A stretch of DNA of 64,000 bases from Actinomyces procaprae (lineage in GTDB: Bacteria > Actinomycetota > Actinomycetes > Actinomycetales > Actinomycetaceae), in contig NZ_CP039292.1 in assembly GCF_004798665.1 (NCBI RefSeq), positions 930,001 through 994,000 on the forward strand, in the 5' to 3' direction. Within the stretch, counting starts at the first letter, position 1; every line of letters begins with the position of its first letter. Made by a program: the position numbers and the translations under genes. Below the pieces are notes generated by a model, which saw only the letters and a list, made by a program, of their open reading frames with translations, did not search any database and had not been told where the DNA came from. Below are positions 51,057-61,034 of the stretch, piece after piece.

Positions 51057-51099
51057 GCACGACCCCGGGGTGGTCGTGGAACACACCCCGGGGTCGTGC
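51057..51099. terminator. Bidirectional hairpin terminator
   Basis: GCACGACCCCGGGGTG (51057-51072) pairs perfectly over 16 bp with CACCCCGGGGTCGTGC (51084-51099) around an 11-nt loop. It lies between the convergent ends of acyP and the MacB permease gene. Confidence 0.82.
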
Positions 51100-51162
51100 A
51101 ACTTACAGGCAGCCGGTGGGAGGTACGCGGCCCGGCAGGCCTGGTGCGGCTGGACGCCGCGC

Positions 51163-52494
51163 TCAGTAGCGGATCGCGTCGATCGGCTTGATGCGCACCG
51201 CCACCAGTGCCGGGATGATGCCGGACAGCGCCCCCACCACGGTCGCGGCGACAAGCCCGATCAGGGCGGCCGACATGGGGAACGGCGGACGGGTCTCCAC
51301 CGCCACCCCCAGCAGCGTCTCCAGCGGTGCCACACGCATGCCGACGATGGCAATGCCGATCCCAATGATGCCGGCCACCACCGTAGCCACCACCGACTCC
51401 AGCATGATGGAGAAGAAGATCCTGCGGCTGGTCGCCCCGAAGGATCGGCGCACGCCGATCTCATGGATGCGCTGCTTGACCGTCACCATGGAGATGTTGA
51501 TCAGGCTGAGTGCCCCCAGGATCATGACGAACACGCCCGCAACAGTTACGGTGGTCGTGAAGCCGCCGGTGTCCAGGCCCTGCATTTCGCCGGTGTTGGA
51601 GACGGCGTTGGTGGACCCCGCCCCGAACTGGGCGTCCAGGTCGTGCTTCGCCAGGCTGATCACCTGCTGCTCCTGGTCCTCACCGGCCCAGATCTCCAGC
51701 GTCGGTGCGGGCAGTGAGGCGCGATCCTCCTGGCTCAGCCACTGCTCATACGGCCTGGCCAGCACGTAGGCGCTGACCGATTGGGTGCAGTATTCGTACG
51801 AGTCCGGGTTACCCGCGCACCAGGTCAGGTCATCGGGCTTGAGCACGCCAACGATGGTGAAGGTGGTTTGCGCGGGTGAGTGGACGCGCACCGTCAGCGG
51901 GCCGTCCAGGGTGGTGTAGCCCAGCTGCTCCAGGAACCCCTGGGAGACGACCAGCGAGGGGGACAGGTCGTCCTCGTCGTCGGCGGAGAACCAGCGGCCC
52001 TGCGCCACGGCGGTGTGGTGGAGCGTGGCGTAGCCGAGGCTGACTGCGGTGGTGTCGACGCTGCGGGAGCCGCCCGGGAAGGCCACGCGCATCTGCTGGG
52101 AGTATCTGGTGGCCCAGCTACTGGCGCTGTAGCGCTCCACCAGCCGCAGCTGCGCCTCGGTGATGAGAGTGGTGGTGTTGGTGCGCGATTCGGCGCCACC
52201 CTCCTCAGCAGACTCTGCGACGCCGACCTCGTCTGAGCCGGTGTTGAAGTCGCCGCTCACACCGCGGCCGGTGGGCGTCACCTCGATCCGTACCGTGCCG
52301 GGGCGACCGGCGTAACTGGCGATCTCCTGGTCGATGATTGCGCTGGTCACCTGCCCCAGGGCGATTACGAAGGTCATGGCGGCCACCGCCGCCCCGACCC
52401 CCACCAGGGAGAGCATGACCCGCAGCTTGCCGATGCGAAGCTGGGCCCAGGCCTCCACCAGGGCCCCGAAGAATCCGGTGAAGAAGCCTGTCAT
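51163..52494 (-). CDS. MacB/FtsX-family ABC transporter permease
   Basis: This 443-aa permease has one N-terminal helix (VMLSLVGVGAAVAAMTFVIAL), a large extracytoplasmic domain (residues 50-310) and three C-terminal helices from about 320. IHEIGVRRSFGATSRRIFF marks the FtsX core. It ends IDAIRY, typical of MacB. It overlaps the ATPase gene by 4 bp. With the ATPase and the HlyD-like adaptor it forms a complete exporter operon, read minus strand in the order adaptor, ATPase, permease. Substrate unknown. Confidence 0.93.
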   Translation of the reverse strand: MTGFFTGFFGALVEAWAQLRIGKLRVMLSLVGVGAAVAAMTFVIALGQVTSAIIDQEIASYAGRPGTVRIEVTPTGRGVSGDFNTGSDEVGVAESAEEGGAESRTNTTTLITEAQLRLVERYSASSWATRYSQQMRVAFPGGSRSVDTTAVSLGYATLHHTAVAQGRWFSADDEDDLSPSLVVSQGFLEQLGYTTLDGPLTVRVHSPAQTTFTIVGVLKPDDLTWCAGNPDSYEYCTQSVSAYVLARPYEQWLSQEDRASLPAPTLEIWAGEDQEQQVISLAKHDLDAQFGAGSTNAVSNTGEMQGLDTGGFTTTVTVAGVFVMILGALSLINISMVTVKQRIHEIGVRRSFGATSRRIFFSIMLESVVATVVAGIIGIGIAIVGMRVAPLETLLGVAVETRPPFPMSAALIGLVAATVVGALSGIIPALVAVRIKPIDAIRY

Positions 52495-53288
52495 GATGCT
52501 GCCTCCTCCTGCACGGTGCGCGGCTCCTGCGGCCCTGGTGCCTGGGCGTCGCCGGCGATGACCTCGGTGAACTCATCCAGACCCCCCGTGCGCTCGTGGC
52601 GCACCGTGATCGGGGTGAGTACGCCGTGGTCCAGCCGGTACTGGGTGTGTGCGCGTCCTGCCACCGCCAAGTCGTGGGTGATGACCACCAGCGCGGCGCC
52701 GGTCTCATGGCACTGGCGCTCAAGCAGTTCCATTACCAGTGCGCCGGTGTCGACGTCGAGCGCCCCGGTGGGCTCGTCGGCCAGAATCACTCGGGGACGG
52801 CGGGCCAGGGCGCGGGCAATGGCGACGCGCTGCTGCTCACCTCCGGACAGGTTGCCTATGGGCGCCCCGATCTTCTCCTCCAGGCCGACCGAGGTCAGCA
52901 GCTCCTCCGCGCGGCGGGTGCGCATCCAGAAGGCGGTACCCGTGTCATACAGGAGCGGTGCCGCCACATTCTCCGTGGTGGACAGGCCTGCGATGAGGTT
53001 GAATGACTGGAAGACGTAGCTGAAGGTCCGCCCGCGCAGATGGGCGCGGCGTGCCTCACCCAGGCGGCGGGTGTCCCGCCCGTCCACACTGTAGGTGCCG
53101 GCGGTGGGCTGGTCGATCAGTCCGATCAGGTTCAGCAGCGTCGACTTGCCGGTGCCGGAGCGGCCCACCACGGCCACGTGCTCGCCGGGCTCAACATCCA
53201 GGTTCACGTCGGTGAGGATGTGCAGGGGTGGGGAGTCGGGCACCTCGAAGGTGCGGGCGATGCCCCGCATACTCAGCAGGGGAGTCAC
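52491..53288 (-). CDS. MacB-type ABC transporter ATP-binding protein
   Basis: This 265-aa ATPase has Walker A GRSGTGKSTLLNLIGLID, the Q-loop in SYVFQSFNLIAGLS, signature LSGGEQQRVAIARAL, Walker B VILADEPTGALD and H-loop VVITHD. The LNLIGLIDQPTAGTYSVDG segment is diagnostic for the LolD/MacB group. It is coupled by 4-bp overlaps to both the adaptor upstream and the permease downstream. A short acidic/Pro-rich C-terminal tail follows residue 240. Confidence 0.95.
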   Translation of the reverse strand: MTPLLSMRGIARTFEVPDSPPLHILTDVNLDVEPGEHVAVVGRSGTGKSTLLNLIGLIDQPTAGTYSVDGRDTRRLGEARRAHLRGRTFSYVFQSFNLIAGLSTTENVAAPLLYDTGTAFWMRTRRAEELLTSVGLEEKIGAPIGNLSGGEQQRVAIARALARRPRVILADEPTGALDVDTGALVMELLERQCHETGAALVVITHDLAVAGRAHTQYRLDHGVLTPITVRHERTGGLDEFTEVIAGDAQAPGPQEPRTVQEEAAS

Positions 53289-54340
53289 AGGATCTCCTCG
53301 CCGTTCTCGTCGTAGCAGGCGGAGCCGTCCGGCTCACAGGTGTTCGGCTCCCCGGTGCGCGCAATGTCCTTGTTCGGTACGAACAGCAGGATCTCGTCCC
53401 CCTCGGCCAGGCCGTCGGTGACCTGAACGTTCTCGCCGTCGGTGATTCCCAGGGTGACCTCCCGCTTCTCGGCGGCGTCGGGATCGGCGGGGTCGGTGAC
53501 CACCCAGACGTTCCCCTTGGTGACGGTCCCCTCCACGGCGGTGACGGGCACGATCAGCGTGTCGGTGGCGGAACCGGCGTCGATACCGATGGTCACCGAC
53601 AGCCCCGGGAAGACCTGCTGGTCCGAGGGCACCGGGCAGCGCACCTCGACGGTGGTGCCGTCGCCGGTGGTGGTGGTGACCTGCCCGGTCTCGGAGGTGG
53701 TGGTGGAGGTGGTCTCCCGAGTGCCGATCTTCAGGCCCGTGCACTCGAACGGAGCCGGCCCGCCCTCCACGGTGAGGGTGGCGGAGGAGGGGGCGTTGGT
53801 GAGCCGGTACTGCTGGTCGGCGGTGATGGTTCCCTTGGCGGAGTAGGTGCCGGGGGAGACGGTGGCGACGACCATGCCGACGCTCGTCTCCTGGTCCTGA
53901 ATGACGTTGAAGGAGACGACGCCGCTGGTCGGGGCGTAGACGGTGGACCAGGTGACCTTGTCCTCCACGGGAGTCTGGACGGGGTTGCCCTCCTCGTCCG
54001 TGCTCACCGTCGGCTCCTGGGGCTCGACGAGCTTGAGGTAGAGCAGCGGCTCGCCCTGCGTGACGGTCGCGCCCTTGCTCACGGCGAAGGAGTCGACGAC
54101 GCCGTTGAGCGTTGCCTGCGCCTCCACGGCGGCGTCCTCCACGACCTGCCCCTTGACATCCACGGTGTTGGTGATGTCCCCCGCGGTCACGATGGTGGTC
54201 TGAGTGGCGGGGTCGATGCCGGGTTCGATCTCCGCCGTCGTGCCGTCATTGGAATCGGGGAAGAAGGCGATCTTCACCAGTGCGACCGCGACGATCAAGG
54301 CGATCAGAATCTTTATGGTGGGCAGGACATAGCGCTTCAC
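53285..54340 (-). CDS. HlyD-family efflux adaptor protein
   Basis: This 351-aa membrane-fusion protein has a single N-terminal anchor helix (TIKILIALIVAVALVKIAFF). It is followed by a split biotinyl-lipoyl-like domain (AQATLNGVVDSFAVSKGATV ... STVYAPTSGVVSFNVIQDQE) and beta-barrel domains with LIVPVTAVEGTV and VTDGLAEGDEI. A Thr-rich loop (ETTSTTTSETGQVTTTTGDG) and C-terminal cysteines (NTCEPDGSACYD) are distinctive. It would connect the ATPase-permease pair to the envelope. It is the first gene of the operon; the 391-bp region upstream holds only degenerate repeats. Confidence 0.9.
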   Translation of the reverse strand: MKRYVLPTIKILIALIVAVALVKIAFFPDSNDGTTAEIEPGIDPATQTTIVTAGDITNTVDVKGQVVEDAAVEAQATLNGVVDSFAVSKGATVTQGEPLLYLKLVEPQEPTVSTDEEGNPVQTPVEDKVTWSTVYAPTSGVVSFNVIQDQETSVGMVVATVSPGTYSAKGTITADQQYRLTNAPSSATLTVEGGPAPFECTGLKIGTRETTSTTTSETGQVTTTTGDGTTVEVRCPVPSDQQVFPGLSVTIGIDAGSATDTLIVPVTAVEGTVTKGNVWVVTDPADPDAAEKREVTLGITDGENVQVTDGLAEGDEILLFVPNKDIARTGEPNTCEPDGSACYDENGEEIL

Positions 54341-54570
54341 GGCGCACCTCCGGTCGGCCGTCGTGGCCGAGTGGGCAGTAGGGGACGGTCGGGTGTACGG
54401 GGTGGGCCGCGACGGGTGCCGGGCCCTTCAAGACACGACACGAGGTTAGGCCGTTATGGGTGCCGACACACTCATCCGCAGGTAGGAGAACACCCTGATT
54501 CCTCCCGGATTCGGGACTGGGGGATCTCCTCCGCCAGGAGGATGCGGCATGCTCGCCCCGTCGCCGGGGC

Positions 54571-54713
54571 GGGAACGCCTATGCGCATGTGGGTGTGCGC
54601 CGCCGCACCGCACGCGACTCGGCACAAAACTGGGAACGCCTATGCGCGTGTGGTGCGCGAGCGCCTGCCTGGCGTGGAGCCCGTGGCCGCGTGGGACGCC
54701 TACGCGCGGGTGG
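54571..54713 (+). repeat. Degenerate tandem repeat, about 60-bp period
   Basis: The word GGGAACGCCTATGCGC followed by a TGTGG-like tail occurs at 54571 and 54632, and a decayed version (GGGACGCCTACGCGC) at 54692, spaced 61 and 60 bp. The spacers between them share little. It occupies the gap 54341-54731 between the adaptor and galK genes, where I see no gene. Confidence 0.7.
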
Positions 54714-54731
54714 CTGTGCCCCCGTACCGCC

Positions 54732-56039
54732 TCAAGCCAGGCGGCCGGCCGGTGCGGAGGGCACCGCGTTCAGGAAGGCGGGGGCGGCGAAGCCCCGGTC
54801 CGCATAGGCGTCGACGACGGCGCGGGCCACCGCATCCACGGCGGCGGTGTCCACCAGCGCGATGGCGCTGCCGCCGAAGCCGCCGCCGGTCATGCGTGCG
54901 CCGTACGCCCCCGCTGCCCGGGCCGCCTCCACGGCCACATCGAGCTCGGGGCAGGTGACCTCGTAGTCCACCCGCAGCGACTCGTGGCTGGCGTCCATGA
55001 GCGCGCCCACCTGTGCCGGCTTCTCGCCGGTCAGCGGGGCGCCGTCCTGCAGCAGCGCCACCAGGGCACGGGTGCGGTCGATCTCGGTGACGACGTGGCG
55101 GGTGCGCGCCACCAGCACGGCGGCGTCCTCCGCGCCGGAGGCCTCCAGCTTCGCCAGGGCCGCGTCGAGGGAGCCTGCGTCGATATCCGCCAGCAGCGGG
55201 ACGCCGAGGATCTCTGCGGCGCGCTCGCATGCGGAGCGGCGGGCACCGTACTGGCCGTCAACCAGGGAGTGCTTGGCCTTGGTGTCGATCACCAGCAGCG
55301 TCAGCCCTGCCGCCGCCAGGTCGAAGGGCACGTGCGTCGCCGACCCGTCCCGGCAGTCCAGCTCGAGCGCATGGCCGGCACGGCAGCGCATGGAGGCCGA
55401 TTGGTCCATGCCGCCGGTGGGAGCTCCCGCCATCTCGTTCTCGGCACGGATGCAGGCGGTCACCAGGCGGGCGCGGCCGGCGTCGTCGGGGGCGTCCGCA
55501 GCCCCGGCCAGGCCCAGGGCGCACACGTCATCCAGGGCGACGGCGGTGGCGCACTCCAGGGCGGCGGAGGAGGACAGGCCCCCGCCCAGGGGCACGCAGG
55601 AGTACAGGGCGGCATCGAAGCCGTTGAGCGGACCGAGGCCATCGCGCTCCAGTGCCCAGGCGACACCCGCCACGTAGGCGTTCCAGTGCCGCACCTCCCC
55701 GGGAGTGCCCTTCGGTCCGATGGCGTCCAGGTCGAGCACGTCGATGGTCTCGCGGGTCTGCGGGGATACCAGGCGGATCGTGCGGTCCTCGCGGCGACGC
55801 AGCGCCAGGTGGGCGCGGTGCGGCAGCGCGATGGGCAGCGCCAGGCCGCCGTTGTAGTCGGTGTGCTCCCCGATGACATTCACGCGCCCGGGCGCGTACC
55901 ACACGCCGTCGGGATCGCCCCCGAAGGCCTCGCGGAACAGGGAGGTGGCGGCGGTTACGCCCTCATCGGGGGTAAGCGCGGGGGAGAAGGCGGGCTCGGA
56001 TCCGACAACGGCGGCGGGCTGAGACTCGGTGCGCGGCAT
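54732..56039 (-). CDS. galK: Galactokinase
   Basis: GalK phosphorylates alpha-D-galactose in the Leloir pathway. The 435-aa GHMP kinase has the galactokinase signature GRVNVIGEHTDYNGG near residue 52, the ATP-binding PLGGGLSSSAALE near 152, and the C-terminal GARMTGGGFGGSAIALV. An acidic, variable N-terminus of about 35 residues precedes the domain. It is divergent from the RNA-ligase-family gene at 56210, with 170 bp between. No galT or galE lies beside it in the window. Confidence 0.96.
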   Translation of the reverse strand: MPRTESQPAAVVGSEPAFSPALTPDEGVTAATSLFREAFGGDPDGVWYAPGRVNVIGEHTDYNGGLALPIALPHRAHLALRRREDRTIRLVSPQTRETIDVLDLDAIGPKGTPGEVRHWNAYVAGVAWALERDGLGPLNGFDAALYSCVPLGGGLSSSAALECATAVALDDVCALGLAGAADAPDDAGRARLVTACIRAENEMAGAPTGGMDQSASMRCRAGHALELDCRDGSATHVPFDLAAAGLTLLVIDTKAKHSLVDGQYGARRSACERAAEILGVPLLADIDAGSLDAALAKLEASGAEDAAVLVARTRHVVTEIDRTRALVALLQDGAPLTGEKPAQVGALMDASHESLRVDYEVTCPELDVAVEAARAAGAYGARMTGGGFGGSAIALVDTAAVDAVARAVVDAYADRGFAAPAFLNAVPSAPAGRLA

Positions 56040-56209
56040 GGGAGCATTCTGCCAGACGAATCCGTTGAAAGTGCCTCCCGGGGCCGAGCCGTCCGGCGGG
56101 GAGGCTCGGTCCGCGGGTCCGGGATGTCCCCGAGGCCCCGCCGGGGGTAGGGTGCAGCTGCTAATCGCCCGCGCTTCGAGACACAGGAACCAGGAGGAAC
56201 ACGCGCCTT

Positions 56210-56791
56210 ATGGACGTTCCTGCTCCCTCACCCAGCCAGTGCGTGCTCGGCGTGACGATCGTGCTGCCCGAGCCGTGGGCGACGCGCGTGCGCGGCGTGC
56301 GCATGGCGGTGGGCGACCCGCACGGGAACTCCGTGCCGCCGCATATCACCCTGCTGCCGCCAACCGCCGTGGAGAAGGCGGACCTGGAGGCGGTGACCGC
56401 CCACGTGGCCAGGGTCGCCTCCCACGCCACGCCCTTCACCCTGTGCGTGGCCGGGGTCGGCACCTTCCGGCCGGTGAGCCCGGTGGTGTTCCTCGACGTC
56501 GCCGCGGGCGGTTCGGCCATCGACGCCCTCCAGCAGGCGCTGCGTGCCGACCACGGGCCGCTGCGGCGCACCCTGCGCTTCCCCTTCCACCCGCACGTCA
56601 CCCTCGCCCACGAGGTCGACGACGCCGCCCTCGACCTGGCCGAGCACGCCGGCAGCGGCATCGCGGCCGACTTCGTCGTCGACCGCATCCACTTGCAGCG
56701 GCTGGCGCCCGACGGCAGCTGGGAATCGCTCATGACCCCCGTGCTGGGGGAGGCCAACACCCACGCCCGGCGGGCGCAGCCGCTAGCCTGA
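56210..56791 (+). CDS. 2'-5' RNA ligase family protein
   Basis: This 193-aa protein of the LigT/2H phosphoesterase fold shows the two expected HxTx motifs: PPHITLLPPT near residue 45 and HPHVTLAHEV near 125. Such proteins join or hydrolyse 2',5' RNA bonds or cyclic phosphates; the natural substrate is usually unknown. An AGGAGG at about 56189-56195 lies farther than usual (about 15 nt) from the ATG. It ends 4 nt before the GTG of the next gene, so the two are co-transcribed. Confidence 0.88.
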   Translation: MDVPAPSPSQCVLGVTIVLPEPWATRVRGVRMAVGDPHGNSVPPHITLLPPTAVEKADLEAVTAHVARVASHATPFTLCVAGVGTFRPVSPVVFLDVAAGGSAIDALQQALRADHGPLRRTLRFPFHPHVTLAHEVDDAALDLAEHAGSGIAADFVVDRIHLQRLAPDGSWESLMTPVLGEANTHARRAQPLA

Positions 56792-56795
56792 CACG

Positions 56796-57962
56796 GTGAA
56801 CGCCGCGCCCACCTCAGACCAGAACGCCGACCCGACAGCCACGGGCGGCCCTGACGCCCCCGTCCTGCATGCGATCATTCCCGCCGGCGGTGCCGGTACC
56901 AGGCTGTGGCCGCTCAGCCGCAAGGGCCGTCCCAAGTTCCTTCTGGACCTGACCGGCTCCGGCCGCAGCCTGCTGCAGGGCACCGTGGCCCGCCTGGCCC
57001 CACTGGCGGCGACGACGACGGTGGTCACCGGTGTGGCCCATGTCGCCGCCGTCGCCCGGCAGCTGCCTGACCTGCCGGAGGAGAATCTGCTGGCGGAGCC
57101 GGCCCCGCGCGACTCCATGGCCGCCATCGGCCTGGCCGCCGCCGTGATCGCGCGCCGCCACGGGCGTGAGGCGATCGTCGGCTCCTTCGCCGCCGACCAC
57201 CTCGTGGCCGACGCCGCCGCCTTCCGCAATGCGGTTCGTCAGGCCGCCGCACTGGCTGCGGCCGGCTGGCTGGTGACCATCGGCATTGAGGCCACCGGAC
57301 CATCCACCGCCTTCGGCTACATCCACGCCGGCGCCGCCCTGGACGTGCCCGGGGCGCCGGACGGGCGCCGCGTGCTCGGCTTCACCGAGAAGCCGGACGC
57401 CGCTACCGCGGCGGCCTACCTTGCCACCGGCGACTACCGGTGGAATGCCGGCATGTTCGTGGTGCGGGCCGGCGTCCTGCTGGACCACCTGGCGGCACTG
57501 CGGCCCGCGCTGGCCGCAGGCATCGACGAGATCGCCGCCGCCTGGGACACCCCCGACCGCGACTCGGTGATGGCGCGGGTGTGGCCCGCCCTGGAGGCTA
57601 TCGCCATCGACCATGCCATCGCCGAGCCCGTGGCGGCCGCCGGCGGTGTGGCCACGGTCCCCGGAGACATGGGGTGGGACGACGTCGGCGGCTTCGACAC
57701 GCTCGCCGAGCTGGTCCCCGCCGTCGGCGCGGGCGCGGCTGCGGGTGCGGCCGTCCTGGGGGAGGCGGATGTGGAGGCGGTGGATGCCGGCGGCGCCCTG
57801 GTCGCCTCCACCTCCGGCCGCAAGGTGGTGCTGCTGGGGACGCCGGGCGTCGTCGTGGTCGATACCCCCGACGCGCTGCTGGTGACGACTCCGGAGCGGG
57901 CCCAGGACGTCAAGGGCGTCGTCGACCGGCTCAAGGCGGCCGGGCGGGACGCGCTCCTGTGA
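56796..57962 (+). CDS. manC: Mannose-1-phosphate guanylyltransferase
   Basis: This 388-aa nucleotidyltransferase makes GDP-mannose from mannose-1-phosphate and GTP for glycan synthesis. The N-terminus has IIPAGGAGTRLWPLSRKGRPKF, then the sugar-phosphate motif FTEKPDAATA and YRWNAGMFVVRAGVL. DMGWDDVGGFDTLAEL and a short left-handed helix-like tail close it. There is no C-terminal isomerase domain, so it is monofunctional. It starts with GTG at 56796, 4 nt after the previous stop. Confidence 0.92.
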   Translation: MNAAPTSDQNADPTATGGPDAPVLHAIIPAGGAGTRLWPLSRKGRPKFLLDLTGSGRSLLQGTVARLAPLAATTTVVTGVAHVAAVARQLPDLPEENLLAEPAPRDSMAAIGLAAAVIARRHGREAIVGSFAADHLVADAAAFRNAVRQAAALAAAGWLVTIGIEATGPSTAFGYIHAGAALDVPGAPDGRRVLGFTEKPDAATAAAYLATGDYRWNAGMFVVRAGVLLDHLAALRPALAAGIDEIAAAWDTPDRDSVMARVWPALEAIAIDHAIAEPVAAAGGVATVPGDMGWDDVGGFDTLAELVPAVGAGAAAGAAVLGEADVEAVDAGGALVASTSGRKVVLLGTPGVVVVDTPDALLVTTPERAQDVKGVVDRLKAAGRDALL

Positions 57963-58185
57963 GAGCGGCCGACGCGGGGCGCGGACACCGGGCCGTGACC
58001 GCAATCCTCGCTGGACGGCGGGGCGCCAGCCTCTGCAAGGATTGTAAGACAGTGCAAGAAGAGGGCTGGGAGAGGCCGGTGCGGCGCGTTCGCGCAAGCT
58101 GGGGAACAACCTGCGGCGTGAGTCACGTCCTGGTCGCAATTTGGCGATCTGTCGCCGATTGTGCGTTAGGTCGCAGGCGAGCGTC

Positions 58186-58191
58186 TATGCT
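58186..58191 (+). promoter_or_regulatory. Likely -10 box for the nucleoside importer operon
   Basis: TATGCT (58186-58191) is a good -10 candidate, with a TTGTGC -35-like word at 58159 (spacer about 21 bp, long). It lies in the 305-bp gap 57963-58267, which otherwise contains a small GC-rich hairpin (about 58199-58223) and no gene. Confidence 0.4.
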
Positions 58192-58267
58192 GGATGCCCG
58201 AGCCGGTGCCACCCCGGCCGGCTCCTTGCAAGGGCGCAAGCCCATGACCTCATCTGGAGACACGACC

Positions 58268-59362
58268 GTGAAGAAGAAGTATCCCGCCGTAACACTCGGC
58301 CTGGTTGCCGCCCTCTCGCTCGCCGCCTGCGGCTCGGCTCCCGATTCCTCCTCTGGGGGAGCCGCGAGCGACTTCACCGCCTGCATGGTCTCCGACGAGG
58401 GCGGCTTCGACGACCAGTCCTTCAACCAGTCCGGCAAGGAGGGCCTGGACCGCGCCAAGAGCGACCTCGGCGTCAAGACGATCGCCGTCGAGTCCCAGTC
58501 CGACGCCGACTACCCCACCAACGTCGACTCCCTCATCCAGCAGAACTGCAACCTGATCATCGGCGTCGGCTTCAAGCTCGCCGAGCACCTGACCACCGCC
58601 GCGCAGGAGAACCCGGACATCAACTTCGCGCTCATTGACTCCCGCTTCACCGATGCCGACGGCAACGTGGTCGAACTGGACAACGCCAAGCCGCTGACCT
58701 TCAACACCGCGGAGGCCGCCTACCTGGCCGGCTATGTCGCTGCCGGCACGACTCAGACCGGCAAGGTCGCCACTTACGGGGGTGGAGTCCTGCCCACCGT
58801 GCAGATCTTCATGGAGGGCTTCGCCAAGGGGGTGGAGAAGTACAACGAGGACAACGGTACCGACGTCGAGGTCCTCGGCTGGGACCCCGACAACCCGGGC
58901 GCCGGCTCCTTCGTGGGCAACTTCACCGACACCCCCGTGGGCCAGCAGTTCACCGAGCACTTCCTGTCCCAGGGAGCCGATATCGTGATGCCCGTGGCCG
59001 GCCCGGTCGGCTCCGGCACCATCGCGGCGGTCAAGGCCGCCGGTGACGACAACAATGCGATCGTCTGGGTCGACGCCGACGGCTACCTCACCACCGAGTC
59101 CCTCGGCGGCAGCAAGTACATGCTGACCTCCGTGATGAAGGGCATCGACACCGCCGTATACGACACCGTCAAGGAGGCCTCGGAGGGCAACTTCACCTCC
59201 GCGCCCTTCATCGGCACGCTCGCCAACGACGGCGTGTCCATCGCCGACTACCACGACTGGTCCGACCGCGTCCCCGAAGAGGTCAAGGAGCAGGTCGAGG
59301 TACTCAAGCAGCAGATCATCGACGGCACCCTCGACGTCTCCACGCCCTACGACCCGTCCTGA
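58268..59362 (+). CDS. BMP-family nucleoside-binding lipoprotein
   Basis: This 364-aa basic-membrane-protein family receptor would bind purine or other nucleosides for the ABC importer that follows. The signal peptide ends in lipobox LAAC. The mature part has the PBP1-like fold with EGGFDDQSFNQSGKEGLDRA, NCNLIIGVGFKLAEHLTTAA and FNTAEAAYLAGYVAA, typical of PnrA/BmpA. The GTG at 58268 has GGAG about 8 nt upstream; an ATG at 58244 is an alternative. A 12-bp hairpin separates it from the ATPase gene, which often keeps receptor expression above that of the transporter. Confidence 0.93.
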   Translation: MKKKYPAVTLGLVAALSLAACGSAPDSSSGGAASDFTACMVSDEGGFDDQSFNQSGKEGLDRAKSDLGVKTIAVESQSDADYPTNVDSLIQQNCNLIIGVGFKLAEHLTTAAQENPDINFALIDSRFTDADGNVVELDNAKPLTFNTAEAAYLAGYVAAGTTQTGKVATYGGGVLPTVQIFMEGFAKGVEKYNEDNGTDVEVLGWDPDNPGAGSFVGNFTDTPVGQQFTEHFLSQGADIVMPVAGPVGSGTIAAVKAAGDDNNAIVWVDADGYLTTESLGGSKYMLTSVMKGIDTAVYDTVKEASEGNFTSAPFIGTLANDGVSIADYHDWSDRVPEEVKEQVEVLKQQIIDGTLDVSTPYDPS

Positions 59363-59383
59363 CCGGCCCCGCGCCAATTCAAT

Positions 59384-59425
59384 CCGGTGACGCCGTCGTC
59401 CTTGACGGGGTGGCGGCGTCACCGG
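59384..59425. terminator. Intercistronic hairpin after the binding-protein gene
   Basis: CCGGTGACGCCG (59384-59395) pairs perfectly with CGGCGTCACCGG (59414-59425) around an 18-nt loop. It lies in the 145-bp spacer between the receptor and ATPase genes, suited to partial termination or 3'-end protection of the receptor mRNA. Confidence 0.65.
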
Positions 59426-59507
59426 CGCCCGGCCCGGTAACTCCACCCCGCCCGGCGCCCACTTTCAGCCCCAACCACCGCCTGAACCCACAGGAAGCGA
59501 GCCTCTC

Positions 59508-61030
<1,523 letters not shown>

Positions 61031-61034
<4 letters not shown>

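Noticed and set aside
57440..58267. N-terminal extension of the nucleoside-binding lipoprotein across manC
   Set aside because: It is an out-of-frame shadow of manC; the signal peptide and lipobox start at 58268.
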